Position numbers and translations under genes: made by a program | The notes under the pieces: generated by a model | What the model saw: the letters and a program-made list of their open reading frames with translations, nothing else | What the model was told of the DNA's origin: nothing | The model's database searches: none | Assembly: GCA_018263655.1 (NCBI GenBank) | Contig: JAANWY010000221.1 | Span: 1 to 19,199, forward strand | Direction: 5' to 3' | DNA length: 19,199 bases | From: Anaerolineales bacterium | Lineage (GTDB): Bacteria; Chloroflexota; Anaerolineae; Epilineales; JAANWY01 | Shown here: piece by piece, positions 6,881 through 13,434 of the stretch | Numbering within the stretch: position 1 is the first letter of the stretch | Layout of the letters: every line of letters begins with the position of its first letter

Positions 6881-7318
6881 CTACGGCGCTAATGGCCATC
6901 CCCCAGCGTACCCCACCGGCAGGCTCAGTACGCCGGAGGCCCACCAACCTATCGGCCCGACCTCCAGGGGCGCCCCTACCGACAGCGGGGCCGACAGCGT
7001 GACCAACAACCACACTTGCCACCCCATGGGTTCGAGCCTACGCCCGGCGTACTCCCAGGCCGCCCGCCAGTGAAAGTGCCACGCCGAACCACGTCGCCGC
7101 CCATGCCGCCTCCTCCGTCGGCCAGGGGGTTCGGCATACCTGTCTGCGTGCCCCGCACAGGCAGGCCGCACCGGTGGCTGGGTGACCCAGCCCGCATACC
7201 CATCGGGCAGGCTCCCCAGGCCGGGCAACACTGCCAGACCGATCAGTGCGATCCAGCACAGACCTTCCACCAGACGGTAAATTGGCCCGTGGCGCTCAAT
7301 GGTGGTATAATGGTACAT
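6881..7318 (-). CDS. Membrane-protein ORF upstream of the transposase, ended by an amber codon
   Basis: A 145-residue frame begins at ATG 7318 with a strong Shine-Dalgarno (AAGGAGGG, 7333-7326) and a good promoter just upstream. It starts MYHYTTIERHGPIYRLVEG and then has a hydrophobic helix (LCWIALIGLAVLPGLGSL). A second hydrophobic stretch (QVWLLVTLSAPLSVG) and a third (GWWASGVLSLPVGYAGG) follow. A palindromic repeat copy (7139-7165) adds PACAGHADR in the middle. The frame stops at TAG 6883-6881, but the same frame resumes immediately with protein-like sequence (GLYRLYQLMVLGLVGANLYQ, then LIGYRWWGDGGLPLALW) down to about 6690. The gene is therefore probably a longer membrane protein broken by one stop. 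I do not recognise the family. It may be a passenger of the transposon or an ancestral N-terminal extension. Confidence 0.5.
   Translation of the reverse strand: MYHYTTIERHGPIYRLVEGLCWIALIGLAVLPGLGSLPDGYAGWVTQPPVRPACAGHADRYAEPPGRRRRRHGRRRGSAWHFHWRAAWEYAGRRLEPMGWQVWLLVTLSAPLSVGAPLEVGPIGWWASGVLSLPVGYAGGWPLAP
7139..7165. repeat. Palindromic repeat, CCTGTCTGCG family, copy 2
   Basis: CCTGTCTGCG and CGCACAGGCAGG form a near-perfect palindrome. Translated in the membrane ORF it gives PACAGHADR, the same phase as the copy in the transposase (PVCAEHADR). Confidence 0.75.
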
Positions 7319-7321
7319 GAT

Positions 7322-7394
7322 CCAGCCCTCCTTGGGGTAAGCACGAAGATTGTCGACTGCAATCTATTGTACCTACTCCCGGAGGGCTGGTCAA
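7322..7394 (-). promoter_or_regulatory. Promoter, ribosome binding site and dyad for the membrane ORF
   Basis: On the minus strand TTGACC (7394-7389) and TACAAT (7371-7366) are separated by 17 nt, close to a sigma-70 consensus. Transcription should start near 7359, leaving about a 40-nt leader with AAGGAGGG (7333-7326) 7 nt before ATG 7318. A perfect 10-bp inverted repeat, CCAGCCCTCC (7322-7331) and GGAGGGCTGG (7381-7390), brackets the start site. One arm covers the Shine-Dalgarno and the other lies next to and overlapping the -35 box, so it could be an operator or a transposase-binding site. Confidence 0.6.
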
Positions 7395-7847
7395 CTTTTA
7401 TGATGAAGCAGAATGCACTACAACGCCGGCGAGGTCCCTTTTGGGGGACTGCTCAGGAGGGCCGATTGACTCCGCCACCCCGATATATTGACTAGAATGA
7501 CAGCCAACCCCCATATATGGCGCAGACTTGCATTTGCCCGCGTCCAAACCGTGAAACGCTCACCGAAGGAATGCTGCCAGCAAGAGTCTCTTTGGTGTGG
7601 CATTCTAAACCTCGCGCTTGGGTTGTGCCGGCTAACGCGGACTAGCTCACCCGCCGGCGCAGCTCTGACAAGGCTGGCCTCCACCACCGAGAACGTTGCT
7701 ACCCTCAGCCGCCGGCCTGTTCGCGCCCAGACAGCGCGGTCGGGTGCAGCGGGTGGTGCGACCCGTTCGCTCGAAACCGGCGCAAGCCGGGGGATGGGCG
7801 ACAAAGGTCGCGGGTGAACTTGACGAGCAACGGACGCCAAGTCACCA
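7395..7847. other. Stretch without a recognisable gene
   Basis: About 450 bp between the membrane-ORF promoter and the left end of the ISKra4 element. Open frames here (for example plus 7488-7817 and minus 7418-7840) have arginine- and serine-rich composition without domain-like sequence. They show no clear ribosome binding site. The one structured item is the half attC-like motif at 7627-7660. The 5' part of the nuclease gene truncated on the other side of the IS was looked for here and not found. Confidence 0.5.
7627..7660 (+). other. Possible half attC-like site (R''/L'' side only)
   Basis: GCCGGCTAACGCGG on the plus strand matches the R'' end of attC-like sites 1 and 2 (GGCCGGCTAACAC on their strand), in the opposite orientation. 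No GTTRRRY partner was seen within 140 bp downstream, so if real it is a truncated site. Confidence 0.25.
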
Positions 7848-7870
7848 GGGTGCAGTTACTCCTGGTTACC
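7848..7870 (+). repeat. Left terminal inverted repeat of the ISKra4 element
   Basis: 23 bp, starting GGGTGCAGTTACTCC and ending GGTTACC, matching the right end at 18 positions. Confidence 0.75.
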
Positions 7871-7896
7871 GCCACCTTCCCATCCACGGAGAATCA

Positions 7897-9252
7897 TCAA
7901 GTTAGCCCATAGGTTGGAAGTGGTGCTGGGTCCGTACGTTTCAGGGAAAGGTTTTTCCGCTGTTGTTGTGCTTGCTCTCTTGTCCGATCATGAACGAATT
8001 CGATAAACGCGTCCCAATCGTCATTCACTTCGATGCAGCGCAGTTGCAGCAAGTGCTCAGCGCGCTCTTTGATCCAGCGCATGCCGCTGCTGTCGAAGCG
8101 CTTGGCGATGACATAATTGATGACTCCTTCTACGGCGCCCGACGAAATCTCCAAGTCTTGCGCCCGCAGTTCCTTGTAGTTCATCTTGTCCACACGCTTG
8201 TCGATGTAGTTACGCACTTTTTCCAGGCGTTCGCGGACGCTTTGCTTGCCCGGATCGAGTTGCGCCAGACGTCGGTCGATCTCAGCGACAATCTCGGCGG
8301 CTCGTCCATCGTACAGGGTCTCCTTTTGCGTCTCCACCCATTCCACCAGTTCGTCGCTGCCCTCCTGGTAAAGACAATGACCCGCTTCCCAGATGTACTC
8401 CGTGACGTGGTAGACGTCGATCGTGTGCTCAGCTTCAGGGAAGTGTTCTTCGATGTAGCGCTCCAGATCGTTATCGCCATCGGTGACGATCTGGATGAGT
8501 TTTTCGGTCCCGGGCCCGAAGCCCCGCTTATCCGCTTCGCGCCGGGCGATGGCGACCGCATGCCGTTTGGGGGCATAGGACGCATACACCTTCTTGTTGA
8601 TGGGACCCTCCAGCATGTCATCGGTGCTCCGTTTCAGCGTGTACATCACCACGATAGTGGCCATCTTCCCATTCTTGGCCTTGTCTCCCTTCTTGCGTCG
8701 CTGCTTGGACCCCCGCCGGCGCCGCGCGGCGCGACCGCGATGTCGCTGAGAGCCCGGATGGGGATTCTTGCTGCGGGGACCGCGTCGCTTTGCCAACTCT
8801 TCCTCCGTGGCCGTCGGTGTGGCCTTGCTATCAAGCTGAATCACCAACACCTCCCCATCCCCTTCAGGCGCCGGAGCCGCTTCAAACCAGTCGCCCGTAT
8901 GCCGGCCCAGGCCCAAGACCATCGATTCGATACTCCCTTGCGCTGGAGACCAGCGCAGGAACAAGGTCAAAATCACGACGGCTTGAGCATAGCTCATCTT
9001 CGTGGCGATCCGAGTGGCCAGGCTCTGCATCAGCATACTAAACCCATCGCCGGTCAATCCCAGTTCCATATCCAACGGATAGTAGCCCCTCCTGCGCGGT
9101 AGAAGTAGGTGCGCCAATAGCGGACCTTGCCAAAGAAAGTCCCCAACCGTCGCGGTTTGGGATCCATCCGCTTGTATCCCGCGGATGGCGATGGGCGTGT
9201 GGCCTGAAACTGCTCTGCGCGCATGCAGAGAAAGAGTTGAACGAACAGGCAC
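7897..9252 (-). CDS. ISKra4-family transposase, main (downstream) frame
   Basis: This frame holds most of the transposase. Conserved blocks seen in order are GYYPLDMELGL, the first catalytic Asp in VIQLDSKAT, a basic patch (GRAARRRRGSKQRRKKGDK), the second Asp in IVTDGDNDLE, DVYHVTEYIWEAGHCLY, and the final Glu in SGAVEGVINYVIAKRFDSSGMRW. The last block is diagnostic of ISKra4. The first 55 or so residues before RGYYPLD are out-of-phase sequence; the true N-terminus lies in the overlapping upstream frame (9054-9443), joined by a -1 shift near 9086-9093. It ends 49 bp inside the left terminal repeat. It is probably functional only if the shift occurs. Confidence 0.85.
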   Translation of the reverse strand: MPVRSTLSLHARRAVSGHTPIAIRGIQADGSQTATVGDFLWQGPLLAHLLLPRRRGYYPLDMELGLTGDGFSMLMQSLATRIATKMSYAQAVVILTLFLRWSPAQGSIESMVLGLGRHTGDWFEAAPAPEGDGEVLVIQLDSKATPTATEEELAKRRGPRSKNPHPGSQRHRGRAARRRRGSKQRRKKGDKAKNGKMATIVVMYTLKRSTDDMLEGPINKKVYASYAPKRHAVAIARREADKRGFGPGTEKLIQIVTDGDNDLERYIEEHFPEAEHTIDVYHVTEYIWEAGHCLYQEGSDELVEWVETQKETLYDGRAAEIVAEIDRRLAQLDPGKQSVRERLEKVRNYIDKRVDKMNYKELRAQDLEISSGAVEGVINYVIAKRFDSSGMRWIKERAEHLLQLRCIEVNDDWDAFIEFVHDRTREQAQQQRKNLSLKRTDPAPLPTYGLT

Positions 9253-9443
9253 CCCAAGGCCAGGACCTTGGGCACCAATTGGCTTTCGAACTCAAGGAAA
9301 GTAAGCGACCGGCAAGCCAGAATCCACGCTATCAAGGCGTTCGTTTCCTGCATAATGCTGGCTTTCACCTCTTCCGATGTGGGAGCGTCAGCCACGTCGT
9401 CTGTAACTTCGACTGGGGGTTGGGACAGATCTTTCTCTTCCAT
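9054..9443 (-). CDS. ISKra4-family transposase, N-terminal (upstream) frame
   Basis: A 129-residue frame starting at ATG 9443 (MEEKDLSQPPVEVTDDVADA). It contains the family's N-terminal region: a helical part (FLEFESQLVPKVLALGCLFV), then RRLGTFFGKVRYWRTYFYRAGG. The last residues before its stop at 9054 (ATIRWIWNWD) replace the expected GYYPLDMELG, which is found in the -1 frame. The phase change falls on AGGAGGGG (9093-9086 on the coding strand), where re-reading one G restores the family sequence. This could be programmed -1 frameshifting, as reported for some IS, or a decay mutation. Confidence 0.75.
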   Translation of the reverse strand: MEEKDLSQPPVEVTDDVADAPTSEEVKASIMQETNALIAWILACRSLTFLEFESQLVPKVLALGCLFVQLFLCMRAEQFQATRPSPSAGYKRMDPKPRRLGTFFGKVRYWRTYFYRAGGATIRWIWNWD

Positions 9444-9512
9444 TAGGCCTCCTCGACATACTTTTGAGGCCTATTGTGCCCTATCTCCCCCAATATGCAA
9501 AGTGCGAATGAA

Positions 9513-9535
9513 GGTAACTAAGAGTATTTACACCC
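9513..9535 (-). repeat. Right terminal inverted repeat of the ISKra4 element
   Basis: Reads GGGTGTAAATACTC...GTTACC on the minus strand and mirrors 7848-7870. Confidence 0.75.
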
Positions 9536-10091
9536 GTTTCAAACGGGTTACCTGACTGTGAAAGAGGCGCGGGCTTCTTTGGGCCGGCAGCGATACCGGC
9601 TGGGTTACCCCAATTATGAGGTGGAACAGTCTTTTCAACAGTATCTTCTGGCCGACTATCTTGAGATGCCGGCCGGGCATGTTGCCGACGCAATCCTTTT
9701 TCGATTAGAGGATGCACTCAACGACCAGAATATCGAGGGCTTCATCAACGTTCTCAAATCCGTCTTTGGCGGCATTCCTCACCATCTGTTTCTGCCGCAG
9801 GAAGCTTACTACCACTCGGTTGTGTACCTCATCCTCAAGCTGCTGGGCTTCGACGTCCACGCCGAATGGCTGACCAACCTGGGTCGGATCGATGCGGTGT
9901 TGGAGCTGCCGGCTGCGGTCTACATCATCGAGTTCAAAATGACGACCGGTGAAGCCGCCATTCAGCAGATTCGAGAGAAGCAGTACGATCTCCCCTTCCG
10001 AGACAGTGGCAAGGCCATCATCCTGTTGGGCATTGCCTTTGACAAGGAGGGCCGCAACATCGCCGACTGGGCGGTGGAGCACACGAGATGA
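9536..10091 (+). pseudogene. PD-(D/E)XK nuclease-like protein, 3' fragment (AAA-ATPase-like/DUF1703 type)
   Basis: The frame is open from the IS boundary and ends at TGA 10089-10091; GTG 9558 is the first possible start. Sequence begins FQTGYLTVKEARASLGRQRY then LGYPNYEVEQSF, the linker and helix that follow the ATPase-like domain in AAA-ATPase_like/DUF1703 proteins. The C-terminal part has the PD-(D/E)XK core: GRIDAVLELPAAVYIIEFKM, with Asp and the ExK pair (EFK), then AIQQIREKQYDLPF. Full proteins are usually over 500 residues, so about two thirds is missing at the 5' side, removed at the ISKra4 right end. The nuclease half looks intact. Function in the family is uncertain. Confidence 0.72.
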
Positions 10092-10379
10092 AGCAGTTTT
10101 GGTGTGCAGTTGGGGTGTTGGCTGACCGCCGGCCATCGGTGGAACGAGTTCGACCTGGTCGCCATCGTGTAACGCCACATCGTCGCGCTCATAGGCGCCG
10201 TTGACGGAGACAAACGGCCGTACGCTGCCGGGCGTGTCGGTTACGCGCAGCACCTGCAACAGGTCGCTGATTCTTGCGCCATCGGGCAACTCGACGGCCG
10301 GCAGCGCGGCCCGCTGATCAGGTGACAGGTGACGAGTGAAGCCCTCCACCCGACCAAAGAAGCGCACCTGGACTTTCAC
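9705..10379 (-). CDS. MoaD/ThiS-like sulfur-carrier protein with antisense read-through tail
   Basis: It starts at GTG 10379, overlapping the kinase stop as GTGA. Residues 1-85 have the beta-grasp pattern of MoaD/ThiS proteins: MKVQVRFFGRVEGFTRHL, ELPDGARISDLLQVL, FVSVNGAYERDDVALHDGDQVELVPPMAGG. Such proteins normally end at the Gly-Gly, whose carboxyl end is adenylated and thiolated for molybdopterin, thiamine or other sulfur transfer. Here no stop follows GG (nt 10125). The frame runs on for 139 residues, the last 129 or so antisense to the nuclease fragment. The tail is probably meaningless and would block activation unless cleaved. The end of the gene was evidently lost in the rearrangement that brought in the nuclease fragment. 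Confidence 0.65.
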   Translation of the reverse strand: MKVQVRFFGRVEGFTRHLSPDQRAALPAVELPDGARISDLLQVLRVTDTPGSVRPFVSVNGAYERDDVALHDGDQVELVPPMAGGQPTPQLHTKTASSRVLHRPVGDVAALLVKGNAQQDDGLATVSEGEIVLLLSNLLNGGFTGRHFELDDVDRSRQLQHRIDPTQVGQPFGVDVEAQQLEDEVHNRVVVSFLRQKQMVRNAAKDGFENVDEALDILVVECIL

Positions 10380-11899
10380 CCTCGGCTGCCCACCTGCCCT
10401 CCAACTGCGGCCAGGTGGGCAAAGGGTTCGGCCAATACCTCATCGAACTCGCAATAGACGGAGAAGAGTCGGTCGTATTCGGCATGGGCCATTGGATCAG
10501 GGCGGACGATTTCTGGCCCTCGCAGCCATTGCGTTTTGATCCGATTGAAGTCGTCGATCAGGCCCAGCCCGTATCCGGTCAGAAAGGCGATACCCAACGC
10601 GCCACCCGACCGAGGGTGATAGGCCAACGGCGTGTCGAGCACATCGGCCATGATCTGCCGCCACAGACGGCTGCGTGCGCCGCCGGCGGTGGCCACAACC
10701 CGCTCAATGCGATCACGTAGTGTGTCGAACCTCTGTCGCACATTGTAGGCGAAGGACTCCAGGATGGCCCGGTAAACGTGGGCGGCCGTGTGCGAAGGGC
10801 TCAACCCCAGAATGCTCCCCCGCATGGTGGCATCGGGCGTCGGAGTGCGGCGTCCCAGCAGGTGAGGCAAGACAATCAAGCCTTCGGAACCAGGGGGAAC
10901 CTGCGCGGCGCCGGCATCGAGCAATGCATACTCGTCGTCTCCCGTCCGTCCGGCAACCACCACCTCGGCGGCCCCGAACTGATCGCGGTACCAGCGCACC
11001 AGCCGGCCGGCCGACAGCACATTGGCTCCCCAAGTGACAGCGCCACCACCGCCTACGCTTTCGAAATGCGGCCCCGCAGCCGATTCAGCCAGCGGGCGAT
11101 CCGTGATGGTCAGCAACCCGGTGGTGCCGAAAGAGATCATGGCGTCCCCCGGCTCGACAGCCCCGCAGCCGACCATGGTTGGGAACGTGTCGCCACTGCC
11201 CGTGATGACGGGCGTCCCCGGGGCCAATCCCGTAACCCTGGCTGCCTCTTCCGCGACGGTTCCCACCGCGCCCGTCGCCGGAAGGAGGGGTGGCAAAATG
11301 TTCGGGGGGAGCTCAAGTCGCCGGCAGGTCTCTGCGTCCCACGTCTTTGTCGCCCCATCGAACACGCCGCCCACGATGCTGGCCGTGTCATAGTCCATGG
11401 AGGCTCGTCCCGTGAGGCGGTATACAGTGTAGTTGTGGGCCGAGAGAATCGTGTGCGCCCCAGCGAAAACTACCGGCTCATAGCGCTTTAGCCAGACCAG
11501 CTTGGGGACCACGGCTTCCGCACTGAGGGCCAGGTCTGCCTGCTGGTTGACCCAGGCCAGTTCACCCAAGGCGCGGTTGTCAGCGTAGAGAATGGCCGGC
11601 CGCAGCGGATGACCGTCTTGGCTCAAGGGACACAAGCATGGGACCAGACCGCATACGCCGATGCCGGCAACACGCCGGGGCTCGACATCTTCAACAGCCA
11701 ACATCTCGCGGATGACTGTCAAGCCACACCCCCACCAGTCCCGCTCGGCGTCCATTTCCACCCAACCGGGATGAGGGTGAGTTGGCCCCCGTTCGACACT
11801 GGCCCGAGCAATCAGGCGCCCGGCAGTGTCGACGATGACGCCTTTCACTGCCAGGGTGCCGATGTCTAACCCCAGCAGAAGCTTGCCGTCCGATGTCAT
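10376..11899 (-). CDS. FGGY-family carbohydrate kinase (xylulokinase-like)
   Basis: A full-length 507-residue FGGY kinase. The N-terminal phosphate-binding loop is LLGLDIGTLAVKG with Asp11. The catalytic Asp237 lies in TGSGDTFPTMVGCG. The C-terminal ATPase half carries SFGTTGLLTI, a glycine-rich VATAGGARSRLWRQIMADVL and SGGALGIAFLTGYGLG. These kinases phosphorylate a ketose or polyol before it enters central metabolism; xylulose is the commonest substrate, but the exact sugar cannot be read from sequence. It is 3 bp downstream of a zinc alcohol dehydrogenase on the same strand, a typical pair in which a polyol is oxidised to a ketose and then phosphorylated. It overlaps the MoaD-like gene by 4 bp. 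Confidence 0.85.
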   Translation of the reverse strand: MTSDGKLLLGLDIGTLAVKGVIVDTAGRLIARASVERGPTHPHPGWVEMDAERDWWGCGLTVIREMLAVEDVEPRRVAGIGVCGLVPCLCPLSQDGHPLRPAILYADNRALGELAWVNQQADLALSAEAVVPKLVWLKRYEPVVFAGAHTILSAHNYTVYRLTGRASMDYDTASIVGGVFDGATKTWDAETCRRLELPPNILPPLLPATGAVGTVAEEAARVTGLAPGTPVITGSGDTFPTMVGCGAVEPGDAMISFGTTGLLTITDRPLAESAAGPHFESVGGGGAVTWGANVLSAGRLVRWYRDQFGAAEVVVAGRTGDDEYALLDAGAAQVPPGSEGLIVLPHLLGRRTPTPDATMRGSILGLSPSHTAAHVYRAILESFAYNVRQRFDTLRDRIERVVATAGGARSRLWRQIMADVLDTPLAYHPRSGGALGIAFLTGYGLGLIDDFNRIKTQWLRGPEIVRPDPMAHAEYDRLFSVYCEFDEVLAEPFAHLAAVGGQVGSRG

Positions 11900-11902
11900 G
11901 CT

Positions 11903-12955
11903 CTACGCTTCGTCGAAAGTCATCACGACCCGATACGTATCGGAGCTGATGGCCCGCTCAAAGCCACGGGTGACGTCAGGGAAGGGAACCTGTTCGCTGA
12001 TGAAGGGCGCGGTATCAAGCTGTCCTTGTGACAGCATCGCTACTGCCCGACGGAAACTGGACTTGGTATGGCTAAAGGTGCCGGTGACGACCAACTCGTT
12101 GTAGTGAATGAAATTGGGGTCCACTTCGACAGGTTCGTTGGGGTGCACTGACCCGTACAGACAGAGCCAGGCTCCTTTGTCTAGCAAGGGCAAGGCCTGC
12201 TGGATGGCGCGCTCACCGCCGGCGGTGAAGAAAACGGCGTTGACGCCCCGGTCGGCGGTGATTTCTCCAACAGCCTCTTTCAGGTCACCGTTCAGTGGGT
12301 CACAGACCAGGTCGGCGCCCGAGGACAGCGCTTGCCGGCGTCGCTCTTCGTCAGGCTCGGCCACGATCACCTGCAAGCCCTGATGCTTGAGCAGCAGCAC
12401 GTGCAGAAGTCCCATCACGCCGACGCCCTGCACCACCACCGTGTCGCCGAACGCCAGTGGAGGCACGCACACACTGCGAATGACGCACGCTACTGGCTCA
12501 GCCAAGGCCAGCTCAGTGAAGGACCGTTCGGGCGATGCTTTGTAAACCTGATAACCCTCGACGATCACGTAGTCGCTCAGGCCGCCCGGCCCCCAAGGCT
12601 GATCAGGTAGATGACCGCCGTCGTCGTTCGCGCAGAAGTTGTCCATGCCCCGGCGGCAATAGTAGCAGCTGCCGCAGCGGGTCTTGATTGCTAGCGACAC
12701 ACGGTCGCTGGCTGATGCTTCGCAGACCGCCTCCGATCCCACCTCGACCACCACACCCGACACTTCGTGCCCACCCCGAAAGGGGTAGCTCTCGGGCTCC
12801 GTTCCTTTGTAGAAGCGCTGCTCCCAGGTGCAGAGGCCGCAAGCCTGCGTCTTGACCAGCACTTGGCTCGGGGTAAGCGCCGGCAGTTCGATCTCGCGAA
12901 CTTCTAGACTGCCGGGGCCGGTGAAAACAGTTGTGCGTGTTTTATCAATCTGCAT
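11903..12955 (-). CDS. Zinc-dependent medium-chain alcohol/polyol dehydrogenase
   Basis: A 350-residue MDR-family dehydrogenase. Catalytic zinc ligands are Cys42 (GLCTWE), His63 with Glu64 (GGHE) and Glu153 (LAEPVAC). The structural zinc lobe is C94GSCYYC100 plus Cys108. The nucleotide-binding loop is GVGVMG (177-182), and VIVAEPDE ends in an acidic residue, favouring NAD over NADP. The usual GTDLH after Cys42 is replaced by TWEQRF, so the substrate may differ from sorbitol or threonine. It probably supplies a ketose to the adjacent kinase; together with the MoaD-like gene it forms an operon. A weak AT-rich -10 candidate lies at 13013-13018, with no convincing -35. Confidence 0.85.
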   Translation of the reverse strand: MQIDKTRTTVFTGPGSLEVREIELPALTPSQVLVKTQACGLCTWEQRFYKGTEPESYPFRGGHEVSGVVVEVGSEAVCEASASDRVSLAIKTRCGSCYYCRRGMDNFCANDDGGHLPDQPWGPGGLSDYVIVEGYQVYKASPERSFTELALAEPVACVIRSVCVPPLAFGDTVVVQGVGVMGLLHVLLLKHQGLQVIVAEPDEERRRQALSSGADLVCDPLNGDLKEAVGEITADRGVNAVFFTAGGERAIQQALPLLDKGAWLCLYGSVHPNEPVEVDPNFIHYNELVVTGTFSHTKSSFRRAVAMLSQGQLDTAPFISEQVPFPDVTRGFERAISSDTYRVVMTFDEA

Positions 12956-13059
12956 ACGCGGTCTTCTCTACGAGCTTCAAAGCAGCTTGAGTGATGCGCG
13001 ACAGTGTAGACTAATATATCAAGCAGTTAATGAGCTACTCGAGGAAGTAGGGGATCGGT

Positions 13060-13434
13060 CTACACGTACAGAAACTGATTGCTCATCTCATCTACAGTTA
13101 CGGAGTCGAGCAAGGCCAATAACCTGGTGACGACGGCGGAGTCACGGGCCCGGCGTTTGGCAATGATGATGCCGTAGTGGCGCTTCCCCTCAGTCAGATA
13201 ACGCTCGTGGCGTAGCTCAAAGTTGTGACGGTTGTGGCTCACGAGGGCACGCTGCTCAGAGACTGCGAAGGCCAGTTGCGCATCGTCATCCAGGTGCAGA
13301 CGGTTGGCATCGCGCGCACTCAGTACGTCAAAGCCTCGCTGCCGCAAGTTCTCTACGACGCCGACCGAAACGTCTTCATCGAAGTACAGGCGCACATACA
13401 GCGCCAGCAACTCTGGGTCGGCGCGTTCAGTCAT
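13060..13434 (-). CDS. DUF5615 PIN-like toxin
   Basis: 124 residues. After a short N-terminal lead the DUF5615 (Mut7-C/PIN-like) pattern is clear: YVRLYFDEDVSVGVVENLRQ with clustered acids D19/E20/D21, then GFDVLSARDANRLHLDDDAQ, AFAVSEQRALVSHNRHNF and a C-terminal YGIIIAKRR strand. In most relatives the VSHNRHNF block reads T-x-D-x-DF, so Asn replaces an Asp here and catalytic strength may differ. It overlaps the preceding DUF433 gene by 8 bp, the standard DUF433-DUF5615 arrangement proposed to be a toxin-antitoxin pair. A start at the codon for Val14 would remove the unusual N-terminal lead but would break the coupling. Confidence 0.8.
   Translation of the reverse strand: MTERADPELLALYVRLYFDEDVSVGVVENLRQRGFDVLSARDANRLHLDDDAQLAFAVSEQRALVSHNRHNFELRHERYLTEGKRHYGIIIAKRRARDSAVVTRLLALLDSVTVDEMSNQFLYV

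Larger units (their letters stand above)
7848..9535 (-). mobile_element. ISKra4-family insertion sequence, complete between its ends
   Basis: The ends read GGGTGCAGTTACTCCTGG... (left, 7848-7870) and GGGTGTAAATACTCTTAG... (right, on the minus strand, 9535-9513), 18 of 23 positions identical. The element is 1688 bp and carries a two-frame transposase on the minus strand. The right boundary is supported independently: at 9537 a nuclease reading frame resumes with native-looking codons (FQTGYLTVKE). No target-site duplication is visible in the flanks, and the nuclease's 5' part is absent to the left. This suggests deletion or recombination after insertion. Confidence 0.8.

Noticed and set aside
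7280..7312. Plus-strand TATAAT at 7307-7312 with TTGGCC 18 nt upstream
   Set aside because: No gene follows on the plus strand; the opposite-strand promoter at 7366-7394 explains the region better.
4470..7456. CCCCCTTTTGGG (about 4472-4483) against CCCCCAAAAGGG (minus strand, about 7447-7436) as terminal repeats of the transposase element
   Set aside because: The match breaks in the middle four bases and does not extend outward. One copy also overlaps the PIN gene's ribosome binding region.
4505..7477. ACTCCGCCA as a possible 9-bp target duplication around the large transposase (4505-4513 and 7469-7477)
   Set aside because: No matching terminal inverted repeats lie inside these positions, and short GC-rich matches are expected by chance.
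7963..9102. Long plus-strand open frame of 379 codons
   Set aside because: Antisense shadow of the ISKra4 transposase.
9532..9548. Perfect palindrome ACCCGTTT-C-AAACGGGT as a terminator or operator
   Set aside because: It straddles the junction of the IS end (to 9535) and nuclease codons (from 9537), so the symmetry is most likely accidental.
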